Shown here: in pieces, positions 1 to 6,856 of the stretch
How the letters are laid out: each line of letters begins with the position of its first letter
Numbering within the stretch: the first letter of the stretch is position 1
NCBI GenBank assembly: GCA_019422065.1
Contig: JAHZEA010000011.1
Coordinates: forward strand, 1 to 24,364
Reading direction: 5' to 3'
Source: Lachnospiraceae bacterium
GTDB lineage: Bacteria > Bacillota > Clostridia > Lachnospirales > Anaerotignaceae
DNA length: 24,364 nt
The notes under the pieces: generated by a model
The model's database searches: none
Told to the model about the DNA's origin: nothing
What the model saw: the letters and a program-made list of their open reading frames with translations, nothing else
Made by a program: the position numbers and the translations under genes

Positions 1-776
1 ACCCAGATGAATATATAAAGCATAATGGTTCACTTGAATTTGGTAAGCTTATATTAAATGCCATAAGCTATATGGATTTTCAAATTAATTGCGCTCGCAA
101 AAAGTACAGTATGGACGACAGCGAGCAGAAAATGCTTTTTACACGTGAGGCGGCAGGGCTTATATCAAACTTGTCATCACCTATAGAAAGGGATATGTAT
201 ATTAAAAAAATATCCGATGATACAGGTGTTTCAAGACAGGCCGTTGAGGAAGAAATATTTGATACTGATAAAAAGCGAGATATTGAGTTTAACAGAGAAG
301 CCTCAAAACAAAAAATTCTTAAATATGACACCAATAATACTCAGTATATTCCTAGTCTGAATGATACTAAAGGTCTTTTGCAGGCTCAAAACAGTATAAT
401 TTCAATTTGTTCAACAAAAAAAGAAATATGCAGGCGAATAATGGAAATACTTAAACCTGAGGAATTAAAAGACGAAACACGTTCAAAACTTTTAAAGTAT
501 GTGTATGACTCTTATGCGGCAGGAAAGGACATTGTTCCGGCTGATGCTGTTAATCTTTTTGACAATGAAGAAAGCCAAAAAGCGGCAGCTTCCGTTTTTA
601 GTGTTAAAACGGATTATGATGATACTGAGGAAATAGAAAAAGCCGTTAATGAGAATATTAAGCTTATTAAACGCGCTAATTTGGATTATATAGCATCAAA
701 TGCTAAAACTATTGAAGAAATACAAGAAGCTTTGGAAATGAAGAAAAAGCTTGAAAACTTTGAGTTACAACTGTAA
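1..776 (+). CDS. dnaG: DNA primase DnaG, C-terminal part (5' end outside window)
   Basis: The reading frame is open from base 3, well before the first internal ATG at 72, so this is the 3' end of a longer gene. It encodes about 257 residues corresponding to the region after the catalytic TOPRIM core: the end of the core-associated helices (motif PDEYIK), then the helical C-terminal domain that in DnaG binds the replicative helicase DnaB/DnaC. The motif IERDMYIKKISDDTGVS is typical of primase C-terminal regions. DnaG synthesises RNA primers on the lagging strand. The next gene is rpoD, the conserved macromolecular-synthesis order, which strengthens the call. The gene ends with TAA at 774-776; 54 bases containing a hairpin separate it from the chosen rpoD start. 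The N-terminal zinc finger and TOPRIM domain cannot be inspected here. Confidence 0.9.
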   Translation, partial: PDEYIKHNGSLEFGKLILNAISYMDFQINCARKKYSMDDSEQKMLFTREAAGLISNLSSPIERDMYIKKISDDTGVSRQAVEEEIFDTDKKRDIEFNREASKQKILKYDTNNTQYIPSLNDTKGLLQAQNSIISICSTKKEICRRIMEILKPEELKDETRSKLLKYVYDSYAAGKDIVPADAVNLFDNEESQKAAASVFSVKTDYDDTEEIEKAVNENIKLIKRANLDYIASNAKTIEEIQEALEMKKKLENFELQL

Positions 777-781
777 TTTAT

Positions 782-798
782 GCCGGTTAAAAACCGGC
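782..798 (+). other. Perfect inverted repeat between dnaG and rpoD
   Basis: GCCGGTT at 782-788 and AACCGGC at 792-798 are exact inverted copies around an AAA loop. The hairpin lies 6 bases after the dnaG stop and 32 bases before the rpoD start at 831. It has no following T-run, so it is not a standard intrinsic terminator. It could be a transcript processing or stability element that uncouples sigma factor from primase expression. That role is inferred from position only. Confidence 0.5.
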
Positions 799-830
799 TT
801 GTAATACGGGGAATCGAAAGGAAGGTTCAA

Positions 831-1904
831 ATGAAAGCTGGAGACGAAGCATTACTTCTTAGTCGCCTTAAAGAACTTGTTGCTATGGCGAAAAGAAAAA
901 AGAATGTACTCGAATACAAGGAAATTATGGACTATTTGGGGGAGATTGAATTAGAGCCTGACCAGATAGACAAGGTTTATGAGTATTTTGAGGCACAGGG
1001 AATAGACGTTCTTGGCATTATGGATATGGACGAGGACGTTGAAAAGGAAATAGATATTTCGCTTCCTGAAGGAATAAATATCGATGACCCTGTACGTATG
1101 TATCTTAAGGAAATTGGTAAAGTGCCTCTTTTAAGTGCCGATGAGGAAATAGAGCTTGCCAAAAGAATGGAAGAAGGCGATGAGGCGGCTAAAAAGAAGC
1201 TTGCCGAAGCAAATCTTCGTTTGGTTGTAAGCATTGCTAAAAGATATGTAGGCAGAGGTATGCTTTTCCTTGACTTAATTCAGGAAGGAAATCTTGGCCT
1301 TATTAAAGCTGTTGAAAAGTTTGACTATAATAAGGGCTATAAATTCAGCACATACGCCACATGGTGGATTAGACAGGCTATAACAAGAGCAATAGCTGAC
1401 CAAGCCAGAACTATAAGAATACCTGTGCATATGGTTGAAACAATTAATAAATTAATCAGGATTTCAAGACAGCTTATTCAAGAGCTTGGCCGTGAACCGA
1501 CTGCTGAAGAACTGGCACAGGAAATGCTTATGCCGGTTGATAAAGTAAGAGAAATTATGAAAATTGCTCAAGAGCCTGTATCTCTTGAAACACCTATTGG
1601 TGAAGAGGAAGACAGCCATTTAGGCGATTTTATACCTGACGATGATATACCAGCACCTGCGGAAGCCGCTGCATATACTCTTTTGCAGGAACAGCTTAAG
1701 GATGTTCTTAATACTTTAACTGACAGAGAGAAGAAAGTGTTAAGGTTGAGATTTGGTCTTGATGACGGCAGGGCAAGAACTCTTGAAGAAGTAGGCCGAG
1801 AGTTTAAAGTTACAAGAGAAAGAATAAGACAGATTGAGGCTAAAGCCCTCAGAAAGTTAAGACATCCAAGCAGAAGCAAAAAATTAAAGGATTTTATTGA
1901 ATAA
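831..1904 (+). CDS. rpoD: RNA polymerase major sigma factor RpoD/SigA
   Basis: Primary sigma-70 factor that directs RNA polymerase to housekeeping promoters; 357 residues from this start, close to the usual Firmicutes SigA length. An N-terminal region 1.1-like helical segment leads into region 1.2 (DDPVRMYLKEIG, about 82-93). Region 2 includes DLIQEGNLGLIKAVEKFDY and the melting/-10 segment FSTYATWWIRQAITRAI. Region 3 holds IRIPVHMVETINKL, and region 4.2 near the C-terminus holds a helix-turn-helix (EEVGREFKVTRERIRQIEAK) that reads the -35 box. The frame is also open from an ATG at 780, but that ATG has no ribosome binding site and sits in the hairpin region. The ATG at 831 is preceded by AAAGGAAGG (817-825) at good spacing. 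A terminator follows at 1911. The TTGACA/TAAAAT promoters in this window are what this sigma factor would recognise. Confidence 0.96.
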   Translation: MKAGDEALLLSRLKELVAMAKRKKNVLEYKEIMDYLGEIELEPDQIDKVYEYFEAQGIDVLGIMDMDEDVEKEIDISLPEGINIDDPVRMYLKEIGKVPLLSADEEIELAKRMEEGDEAAKKKLAEANLRLVVSIAKRYVGRGMLFLDLIQEGNLGLIKAVEKFDYNKGYKFSTYATWWIRQAITRAIADQARTIRIPVHMVETINKLIRISRQLIQELGREPTAEELAQEMLMPVDKVREIMKIAQEPVSLETPIGEEEDSHLGDFIPDDDIPAPAEAAAYTLLQEQLKDVLNTLTDREKKVLRLRFGLDDGRARTLEEVGREFKVTRERIRQIEAKALRKLRHPSRSKKLKDFIE

Positions 1905-1910
1905 AATACA

Positions 1911-1947
1911 AAAGCTGCCGAAACAATTATTTTTGGCAGCTTTATTT
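1911..1947 (+). terminator. Intrinsic terminator after rpoD
   Basis: AAAGCTGCC (1911-1919) pairs with GGCAGCTTT (1935-1943), and the stem can extend inward through GAAA/TTTT. It is followed by a short T-rich stretch (TTTATTT). It lies 6 bases after the rpoD stop. The T-tract is imperfect, so some readthrough into the next gene is possible; no convincing promoter is visible before that gene. Confidence 0.75.
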
Positions 1948-1974
1948 AAAATAAAATATTTGGAGGAATATAAA

Positions 1975-2886
1975 ATGAAAAAGATGTTTTTTACGGCAGT
2001 TTTAATATGTGCAATGACATTTTCATCAGTTTGTGCCGCTTACGCGGGCCCTACAGTTACTGCTGGTACAAGACAGGTTACGGCAGATAATATAATTATA
2101 AAAGAATCAGTGCCGGGAGCCATTAAAAAAGATACAAACATCTATTTAAGATGCCAGTATGTTTCGTTTGAAGATGGAATAGAATATAATGTTTTATCCG
2201 GCGATGGAAAAATTGACTCTGTATCATCAGAAAATGGCATTATAAAAGTTTCTATTAAGTCTGAAAGCAGTAAAGAGCCAATGGTTATTGAGTTAAGCAA
2301 TGTTAAAATGTACCTTAACGGCAGTTTAGCTGAAGGCGCATATCCTTTGGAACTTATAACAGAGGAAAGTGATGAATACCCAGATAATGCTTTTGGACAG
2401 TCATATAATTCAGATGACAGTAACTTTAATACAAAATATATAGTTTTTGATGAAGAATTTTTTACTGTAGAAGGCTCAACAAATATGGAAAATTCGTCAG
2501 ATTATGCTAAATCACAGCTTCCAGAGGTAGTTGTTGATACAAAGGAAGGTAACGATAACGGTTCTTACATAAATGACGAAAACTATGTAATGCTGCCTGT
2601 AAGATTTATTGCAGAGGCTTTAAACGGCAGTGCCATTGTTTCATGGGACGATGCTACAAAAAAGGTAACTATTTTAATGGGTGAAAGATATATGTCTTTT
2701 ACTGTTGGCAAAGATACAATGAATATAAATGGTACAGAAGTACCACTTAACACACCAATGGAAATTAAAGACGACAGGGCATTTTTAAGCTTAAGAGATT
2801 TAGGCTGTGCTTTAGGTATAAGCGATGATAAAATTTATTGGGATGACGAAACAAAAACAGCTTATTTAAACTATAAAGGTGAGTAA
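1975..2886 (+). CDS. Secreted protein with C-terminal copper-amine-oxidase-like (stalk) domain
   Basis: Protein of 303 residues beginning with a Sec signal peptide: MKK, a hydrophobic core (about 4-18), and a likely signal peptidase site after AAYA at residue 24. Cys20 lacks a proper lipobox, so it is probably not a lipoprotein. The middle is an uncharacterised beta-rich, acidic region. The last 100 or so residues match the copper amine oxidase N-terminal-like repeat common in Clostridia surface proteins: VMLPVRFIAEAL, then WDDATKKVTI, and FLSLRDLGCALG followed by WDDETKTAYL. This domain is structural and does not imply amine oxidase activity. The frame is open from 1897, but the ATG at 1975 has TGGAGGA (1961-1967) and begins a clean signal peptide. 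It is 3 bases upstream of trmK. Its specific function is unknown. Confidence 0.8.
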   Translation: MKKMFFTAVLICAMTFSSVCAAYAGPTVTAGTRQVTADNIIIKESVPGAIKKDTNIYLRCQYVSFEDGIEYNVLSGDGKIDSVSSENGIIKVSIKSESSKEPMVIELSNVKMYLNGSLAEGAYPLELITEESDEYPDNAFGQSYNSDDSNFNTKYIVFDEEFFTVEGSTNMENSSDYAKSQLPEVVVDTKEGNDNGSYINDENYVMLPVRFIAEALNGSAIVSWDDATKKVTILMGERYMSFTVGKDTMNINGTEVPLNTPMEIKDDRAFLSLRDLGCALGISDDKIYWDDETKTAYLNYKGE

Positions 2887-2889
2887 ATT

Positions 2890-3579
2890 ATGGAATTATC
2901 CGAAAGGCTTAAAACAGTAGCCAGTTTAGTTAAATACAGAAGCATTGCTGATATAGGCACTGACCATGGTTATATACCATGCTATCTTGCGTACCAAAAT
3001 AATATTGATAAGGCAATAGCGTGTGATGTAAATAAAGGTCCGCTTAATAAAGCAACTGAGAATGTTACCCATTATGGTTTTGGAGATATTATTGAAACAC
3101 GTTTAGGCAGTGGTTTGGAGCCGCTGAATAAAGGTGAGGCTGACACTGTAATTATAGCCGGAATGGGCGGACTTTTAATTTGTGATATATTGAAAAATGG
3201 CGCTGACAAGTTAGAAGATGTAAAACAGTTGATTTTACAGCCGCAAAGAGATATTTACAGTGTAAGAAAACTTATTCATCAGTTAGGTTTTAAAATAGAT
3301 GAAGAAAAAATGCTTTGTGAAGGCGGAAAATACTACAATATACTAAGCGCAGTAAAAGGCAGCGAATTTTATACTGATGAACTGTATTATTATTTTGGTA
3401 AAAAACTTATAGATAGTAAATCATCGGTTTTAAAGGAATATGTTACTTTAAGATTGAACAAATACCAAAATATATTAGAAAATGCCAGCACAAAGGCAGA
3501 AAGCAATGCTGACATGACTGAATTAAAAAAATCAGTTAATATGTTCTTGGAGGTGCTTAAAAGATATGATATGCAGTGA
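2890..3579 (+). CDS. trmK: tRNA (adenine22-N1)-methyltransferase TrmK
   Basis: SAM-dependent methyltransferase of 229 residues that places m1A at position 22 of bacterial tRNAs. The N-terminus has the class I Rossmann-fold SAM motif ADIGTDHGYIP (20-30). It is followed by the acidic strand end ACDVNKGPL (44-52), which should contact the ribose, and the family signature VIIAGMGGLLICDIL (87-101). LQPQRDIYSVRKLIHQLGF corresponds to the conserved segment following the catalytic motif. A helical C-terminal part (about 165-229) is typical of TrmK and is thought to hold tRNA. The gene follows the secreted protein after 3 bases and overlaps the next gene by 14 bases, so it is translated in one operon with the Nif3-family gene, as in Bacillus. 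The family call is firm. Confidence 0.92.
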   Translation: MELSERLKTVASLVKYRSIADIGTDHGYIPCYLAYQNNIDKAIACDVNKGPLNKATENVTHYGFGDIIETRLGSGLEPLNKGEADTVIIAGMGGLLICDILKNGADKLEDVKQLILQPQRDIYSVRKLIHQLGFKIDEEKMLCEGGKYYNILSAVKGSEFYTDELYYYFGKKLIDSKSSVLKEYVTLRLNKYQNILENASTKAESNADMTELKKSVNMFLEVLKRYDMQ

Positions 3580-4372
3580 TTTAATTAAAATACTTGAAAA
3601 GAAAGCGCCTTTATATTTAGCCGAAAGTTGGGATAATCCCGGTCTTTTGGTTGGCCGCAGAAATAAAGAAATTAAAACTGTGCTTACAGCTCTTGATGTT
3701 ACCGATGATGTAATAAAAGAAGCTATTGAAATTGAGGCTGATATTATAGTAACTCATCATCCGCTTATATTCGGCTCAATTAAAAGTGTAAGCGATTCTA
3801 CACCTGAGGGCAGAAAAATACTTGCTTTGGCCGAAAATGGAATATGTGCCTACGCAATGCATACTAACTTAGATACAGCTTTTGGTGGTACAAACGATAC
3901 TTTGGCCCAAATTATAGGACTTAAAGACATTGAACCACTGGCTGTAAGCTGTCAGCAGGATGAACTGCCTAATGGTTTGGGCAGGTTTGGAAGTTTATCT
4001 AATAGTATGAAATTTTGTGACTTTGCAAAATTGGTTAAAGAAAAACTTAATCTTAACTGCTTAACAGTTGTTGGCAATAAAGAAAAAGCTATATCTAAAG
4101 TCGGCCTTTGCACAGGTGCAGGTTTTGAGTTTATAGATGAAGCTAAAGCTAACGGCTGTGACTGCTATATTACATCAGATGTTAAATTCCATGAGGCACA
4201 GAAAGCTTTAAATATGGATATGTGCCTTATAGATGCCACACATTACGGCACAGAAAATATCATTGTTCCTGTTTTAAGGGATTATATCCAAGAGGAAGCA
4301 AATAAAGCAGGCTATGAAATTACTGTAAAGGCAAGCCAAGTAAACGGACAGGTTTTTGACTACATTAAATAA
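3566..4372 (+). CDS. Nif3-like dinuclear metal centre protein (YqfO family)
   Basis: Protein of 268 residues in the Nif3/DUF34 family (often annotated as GTP cyclohydrolase I type 2), forming hexamers with a two-metal site. Metal ligands are visible: THHPLIFG (His64, His65), HTNLDTAFGGTND (His99, Asp103) and DATHYGTEN (His226, Glu230). The N-terminal SWDNPGLLVG is a family hallmark. At 268 residues this is the short form, without the inserted PII-like domain that lengthens Bacillus YqfO. The start overlaps trmK by 14 bases and is preceded by GGAGGT (3549-3554), so the genes are translationally coupled. The enzymatic role of the family is not settled; linkage to trmK is conserved in Firmicutes and may hint at RNA or cofactor metabolism, but that is inference. 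Confidence 0.88.
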   Translation: MICSDLIKILEKKAPLYLAESWDNPGLLVGRRNKEIKTVLTALDVTDDVIKEAIEIEADIIVTHHPLIFGSIKSVSDSTPEGRKILALAENGICAYAMHTNLDTAFGGTNDTLAQIIGLKDIEPLAVSCQQDELPNGLGRFGSLSNSMKFCDFAKLVKEKLNLNCLTVVGNKEKAISKVGLCTGAGFEFIDEAKANGCDCYITSDVKFHEAQKALNMDMCLIDATHYGTENIIVPVLRDYIQEEANKAGYEITVKASQVNGQVFDYIK

Positions 4373-4399
4373 TGACTTTTTAAACAGGGTGAGCGGCGT

Positions 4400-6067
4400 A
4401 TGGATAACAAAATAACAATAACTGTTGATGGCAAAGACCAGCAGGAAATCAAAAGCGGAACACATTTTTACGAAATAGCCCAAAAATATAAAGATAAATA
4501 TAAAACAGATATTATGCTGGCTAAAAGCGGAAATGTTTTATATGAACTGGGAAACAAAATAACCAAAAGTATGGATATAAACTTTATTGACCTTACTAAC
4601 CAAGACGGAGTAAGAGTTTATTCTCGAAGCCTGTCGTTTATAATGGTAAAAGCAATAAAAGAGCTATACGGTATAGATACAAAAATTTACATTGAGCATT
4701 CAATAAACGGTAACCTTTATACAGAGGTTTATCAAAAAGGTTTAGTTGTAGATGATAAGTTTTTGTCTGAAGTAAAAAGTAAAATGCAAGAAATAGTTAA
4801 CTCTAATCATCCTATAGAGCGGCTTATTGTAAGTGCTGATGAGGCTATAGAGCTTGCTTCTAAGTATGGCATGGAGGATAAGTCAAGACTACTGGCTTAC
4901 AGAAGAGTTTCTTATGTAAGTGTTTATAAGCTTGATGATTTTTATGATTATTATTACGGCTATATGCTGCCTTTTACAGGTTATCTTAAAATATTTGACT
5001 TATCACTTTATGAAAAAGGCTTTCTGCTCAGAATGCCGTCTACTAAATGCCCTTATGCTCCTGAAACTTACGATAACTTTGAGAAAATATCAAAAGTTTT
5101 TATGGAGCAGTTGGATTGGTGTAATTTAATGGGAGTAAAATGCATTGCCGACTTAAACGATGTAATTGCAAAAGGCGGCTTTGATGAGCTTGTTAGAATA
5201 AATGAGGCTTTGCATGAAAAGAAAATAGCCAATATTGCCGATGAAATTACAGCAAAAAGCGATAAAGTTAAAATTGTACTTATAGCAGGACCGTCATCTT
5301 CAGGCAAAACATCTTTTGCTCAAAGGCTGTGTGTTCAGCTTAGAGTAAACGGAATTAAGCCTCAGGCCATAGGTATGGATGATTATTTCGTTAACAGGGA
5401 TAAAACACCTCTTGGTCCTGATGGAAAGCCTGACTATGAGGGCTTGGCTGCTCTTGATTTGAAAAAGTTTAATAAAGACTTAAACGACCTTATAAACGGA
5501 AAAGAAGCCATAATACCGTCATACGATTTTATTACGGGCAAAAGAAGAATAACAGGCAGAAAACTTAAATTGCATAAAGGCGAAATTGTAGTTATAGAAG
5601 GCATACACGGCCTTAATACTGAACTTACAAAGGCTATACCGGAAGAAGCTAAGTTCAGAATATTTGTAAGCCCTATGACACAGCTTAATGTAGATGCCCA
5701 TAACTGTATTTCAACATCAGATAGCAGATTAATTAGAAGAATAGTAAGGGATTACCAGTTCCGCGGCAATTCTGCGGCGGAAACTATAAGTGTTTGGCCA
5801 GATGTACGCCGTGGAGAAGAAAAAAATATATTCCCATATCAAGAAAACGCTGACGTAATATTTAACTCAGCTACTATTTATGAGCTTTGTGTTTTAAAAG
5901 CTTTTATACTTCCAAGGCTTTATAAAATAGACAAAACTATGCCGGAATATATTGTGGCAAACAGGCTTATAAAATTCCTTGATTATTTCCTTTGTGCAGG
6001 AACAGACGCTATACCTGATAATTCATTAATAAAAGAGTTTGTTGGTGGCAGTGTATTTAATGTTTGA
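4400..6067 (+). CDS. Nucleoside (uridine-type) kinase with N-terminal TGS/ThrRS-like region
   Basis: Protein of 555 residues. The first 65 or so residues resemble a TGS domain. Residues of about 66-265 resemble the second additional domain of threonyl-tRNA synthetase. The C-terminal half is a uridine kinase/phosphoribulokinase-type P-loop kinase: Walker A GPSSSGKTS (297-305), then MDDYFVNRDKTP, the substrate region PSYDFITGKR, and VVIEGIHGLN with the Walker B-like acidic residue. Such long proteins occur widely in Clostridia as 'nucleoside kinase'; the presumed reaction is ATP-dependent phosphorylation of a pyrimidine nucleoside, but the true substrate is not established. The ATG at 4400 has AGGGTGAG upstream (4385-4392). 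It lies 27 bases after the Nif3-family gene, probably in the same transcript. Its TGA stop at 6065-6067 lies inside the -35 box of the rnpB promoter. Confidence 0.85.
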   Translation: MDNKITITVDGKDQQEIKSGTHFYEIAQKYKDKYKTDIMLAKSGNVLYELGNKITKSMDINFIDLTNQDGVRVYSRSLSFIMVKAIKELYGIDTKIYIEHSINGNLYTEVYQKGLVVDDKFLSEVKSKMQEIVNSNHPIERLIVSADEAIELASKYGMEDKSRLLAYRRVSYVSVYKLDDFYDYYYGYMLPFTGYLKIFDLSLYEKGFLLRMPSTKCPYAPETYDNFEKISKVFMEQLDWCNLMGVKCIADLNDVIAKGGFDELVRINEALHEKKIANIADEITAKSDKVKIVLIAGPSSSGKTSFAQRLCVQLRVNGIKPQAIGMDDYFVNRDKTPLGPDGKPDYEGLAALDLKKFNKDLNDLINGKEAIIPSYDFITGKRRITGRKLKLHKGEIVVIEGIHGLNTELTKAIPEEAKFRIFVSPMTQLNVDAHNCISTSDSRLIRRIVRDYQFRGNSAAETISVWPDVRRGEEKNIFPYQENADVIFNSATIYELCVLKAFILPRLYKIDKTMPEYIVANRLIKFLDYFLCAGTDAIPDNSLIKEFVGGSVFNV

Positions 6068-6092
6068 CATAAAAAATTATATATGATAAAAT
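6064..6092 (+). promoter_or_regulatory. Housekeeping promoter for rnpB
   Basis: TTGACA at 6064-6069, exactly 17 bases, then TAAAAT at 6087-6092, with an extended -10 TG at 6084-6085. The predicted start is around 6099-6101, matching the 5' end of the RNase P RNA. The -35 box overlaps the kinase stop codon. Confidence 0.85.
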
Positions 6093-6100
6093 ATTTTTTT

Positions 6101-6430
6101 GTGAGTAGGCCAGATGGTCGCCCTATTTTTAGGGAGGAAAGTCCGGGCTTCATAGAGCAGGGCGCCGGTTAACGGCCGGTGAAGGTGACTTCAAGGAAAG
6201 TGCAACAGAAATAAACCGCCTGTTTTTACAGGTAAGGGTGGAAAGGTGAGGTAAGAGCTCACCGCTTTTCTGGTAACAGAGAAGGCTCTGTAAACCCCGC
6301 CTGAAGCAAGGTCCAAAAAAGCGTATGGAATTGCTCGTTCCGCTTTAACATGACCGCATGATGATGCTGGCGACAGCATACCAAGATAGATGACCGTCTA
6401 ACACAGAACCCGGCTTATAGGCCTGCTCAT
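6101..6430 (+). ncRNA. rnpB: RNase P RNA, class A
   Basis: Catalytic RNA of ribonuclease P, which removes the 5' leader of tRNA precursors. The universally conserved core segments are present in order: GAGGAAAGTCCGGGC (6134-6148), the GTGCAACAGAAA and AAACCGCC segments, GGTAAGGGTGGAAAGGTG, GGTAAGAG, GGTAAACCCCGCC with the following GAAGCAAGG-like element, and the 3' ACAGAACCCGGCTTAT (6403-6418). The ends pair to form P1: GAGTAGGCC near 6103 with GGCCTGCTC near 6420. AGATGGTC and GACCGTCT provide the distal P2 pairing. The overall plan follows the E. coli-type class A RNA of Clostridia rather than the class B RNA of Bacillus. It has its own promoter and terminator. Ends are accurate to a few bases. 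Confidence 0.96.
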
Positions 6431-6464
6431 TTTAAAATAAATATTAATTATATTATTATTAATT

Positions 6465-6510
6465 AGTGCGGAATTGTTTCTATTTGCAAACGGGTCCGCA
6501 CTTTTTTATT
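6465..6510 (+). terminator. Intrinsic terminator after rnpB
   Basis: AGTGCGGA (6465-6472) pairs exactly with TCCGCACT (6495-6502), and the inner arms can extend through GTTT/AAAC (6476-6479 with 6488-6491). A TTTTTT run follows (6502-6507). It is preceded by a 30-base spacer of only A and T after the mature RNA end, which would be trimmed. Confidence 0.88.
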
Positions 6511-6538
6511 TATAGTTTTATTAACAGATTTGTTTTAT

Positions 6539-6567
6539 TTGACAGAAACGGTCATAGGATATAAAAT
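6539..6567 (+). promoter_or_regulatory. Housekeeping promoter of the cobalamin operon
   Basis: TTGACA at 6539-6544, 17 bases, then TAAAAT at 6562-6567. Transcription would begin near 6574-6576, about 14 bases before the riboswitch P1 helix. This is the only strong promoter seen for the 16.5-kb gene block that follows. Confidence 0.85.
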
Positions 6568-6588
6568 TAAATAAAAATCGAATATAAA

Positions 6589-6779
6589 AACTTTTTGGTG
6601 CCTGCCTTTAAGGGTAGGATAATAGGGAAGCAGGGTGAAACTCCCTCACGGTGCCGCCGCTGTATTAACTTGTTTTATCTCTTTATTTATGCCACTGTTT
6701 AAACGGGAAGGCTTAAGAGATTTGAGTTTAAGTCAGAAGACCTGCCAAAAAAGTTATGTACCTCCGCCGGGTCAGCGGA
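6589..6779 (+). promoter_or_regulatory. Cobalamin riboswitch, class I (adenosylcobalamin type)
   Basis: The conserved aptamer elements appear in order. GGTGCCTGCC (6597-6606) is followed by the central core GGGAAGCAGGGTGAAA and GCCGCCGCTGT (6654-6664). The class I side arm GCCACTG (6691-6697) with CGGGAAGGC (6704-6712) is closed by ATCTCTT/AAGAGAT (6677-6683 with 6715-6721). The B12 box AAGTCAGAAGACCTGCC lies at 6730-6746. P1 forms between AACTTTTTGG (6589-6598) and CCAAAAAAGTT (6745-6755). A hairpin TCCGC/GCGGA (6763-6767 with 6775-6779) stands where the P13 arm that contacts loop L5 is expected; the loop-loop pairing was not verified. It senses adenosylcobalamin, the operon's end product, and should lower transcription when bound. 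Confidence 0.95.
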
Positions 6780-6814
6780 AAAGGGCATTTGATGTGTTAT
6801 TTTTGTGCCTTTTT
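6779..6814 (+). promoter_or_regulatory. Candidate antiterminator hairpin of the riboswitch
   Basis: AAAAGGGCA (6779-6787) can pair with TGCCTTTTT (6806-6814), nine pairs with one G-U. The 3' arm is the same sequence as the 5' arm of the downstream terminator, so the two structures exclude each other. Its 5' end touches the last base of the P13-like hairpin, giving a plausible way for ligand binding to shift the balance. This is a paper-folding inference. Confidence 0.5.
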
Positions 6815-6835
6815 TTAAAAGGCATTTTTTATTTT
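6806..6835 (+). terminator. Riboswitch-controlled intrinsic terminator
   Basis: TGCCTTTT (6806-6813) and AAAAGGCA (6817-6824) form a perfect 8-pair stem with a TTT loop, followed by TTTTTTATTTT. It lies between the cobalamin aptamer and the ribosome binding site of the first gene, so control is most likely by transcription attenuation. Confidence 0.85.
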
Positions 6836-6856
6836 ATATAGTTTTAAGGAGAAAAA

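Noticed and set aside
1933..1957. Possible promoter (TTGGCA with TAAAAT) for the secreted protein gene
   Set aside because: The spacing between the boxes is 13 bases, too short, and the first box lies within the terminator stem.
2027..2050. Lipoprotein cleavage at Cys20 of the secreted protein
   Set aside because: The residues before the cysteine (SSV) do not make a lipobox; a signal peptidase I site after AAYA fits better.
1975..2886. Copper amine oxidase enzyme
   Set aside because: Only the small N-terminal-like structural domain is present; the catalytic domain with its topaquinone tyrosine is absent.
6191..6379. Open frame of 62 codons on the - strand
   Set aside because: It is the antisense of the RNase P RNA and has no coding features.
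6635..6841. Open frame of 68 codons on the + strand inside the cobalamin leader
   Set aside because: It lies across the conserved riboswitch core and terminator and has no ribosome binding site; the sequence is explained by RNA structure.
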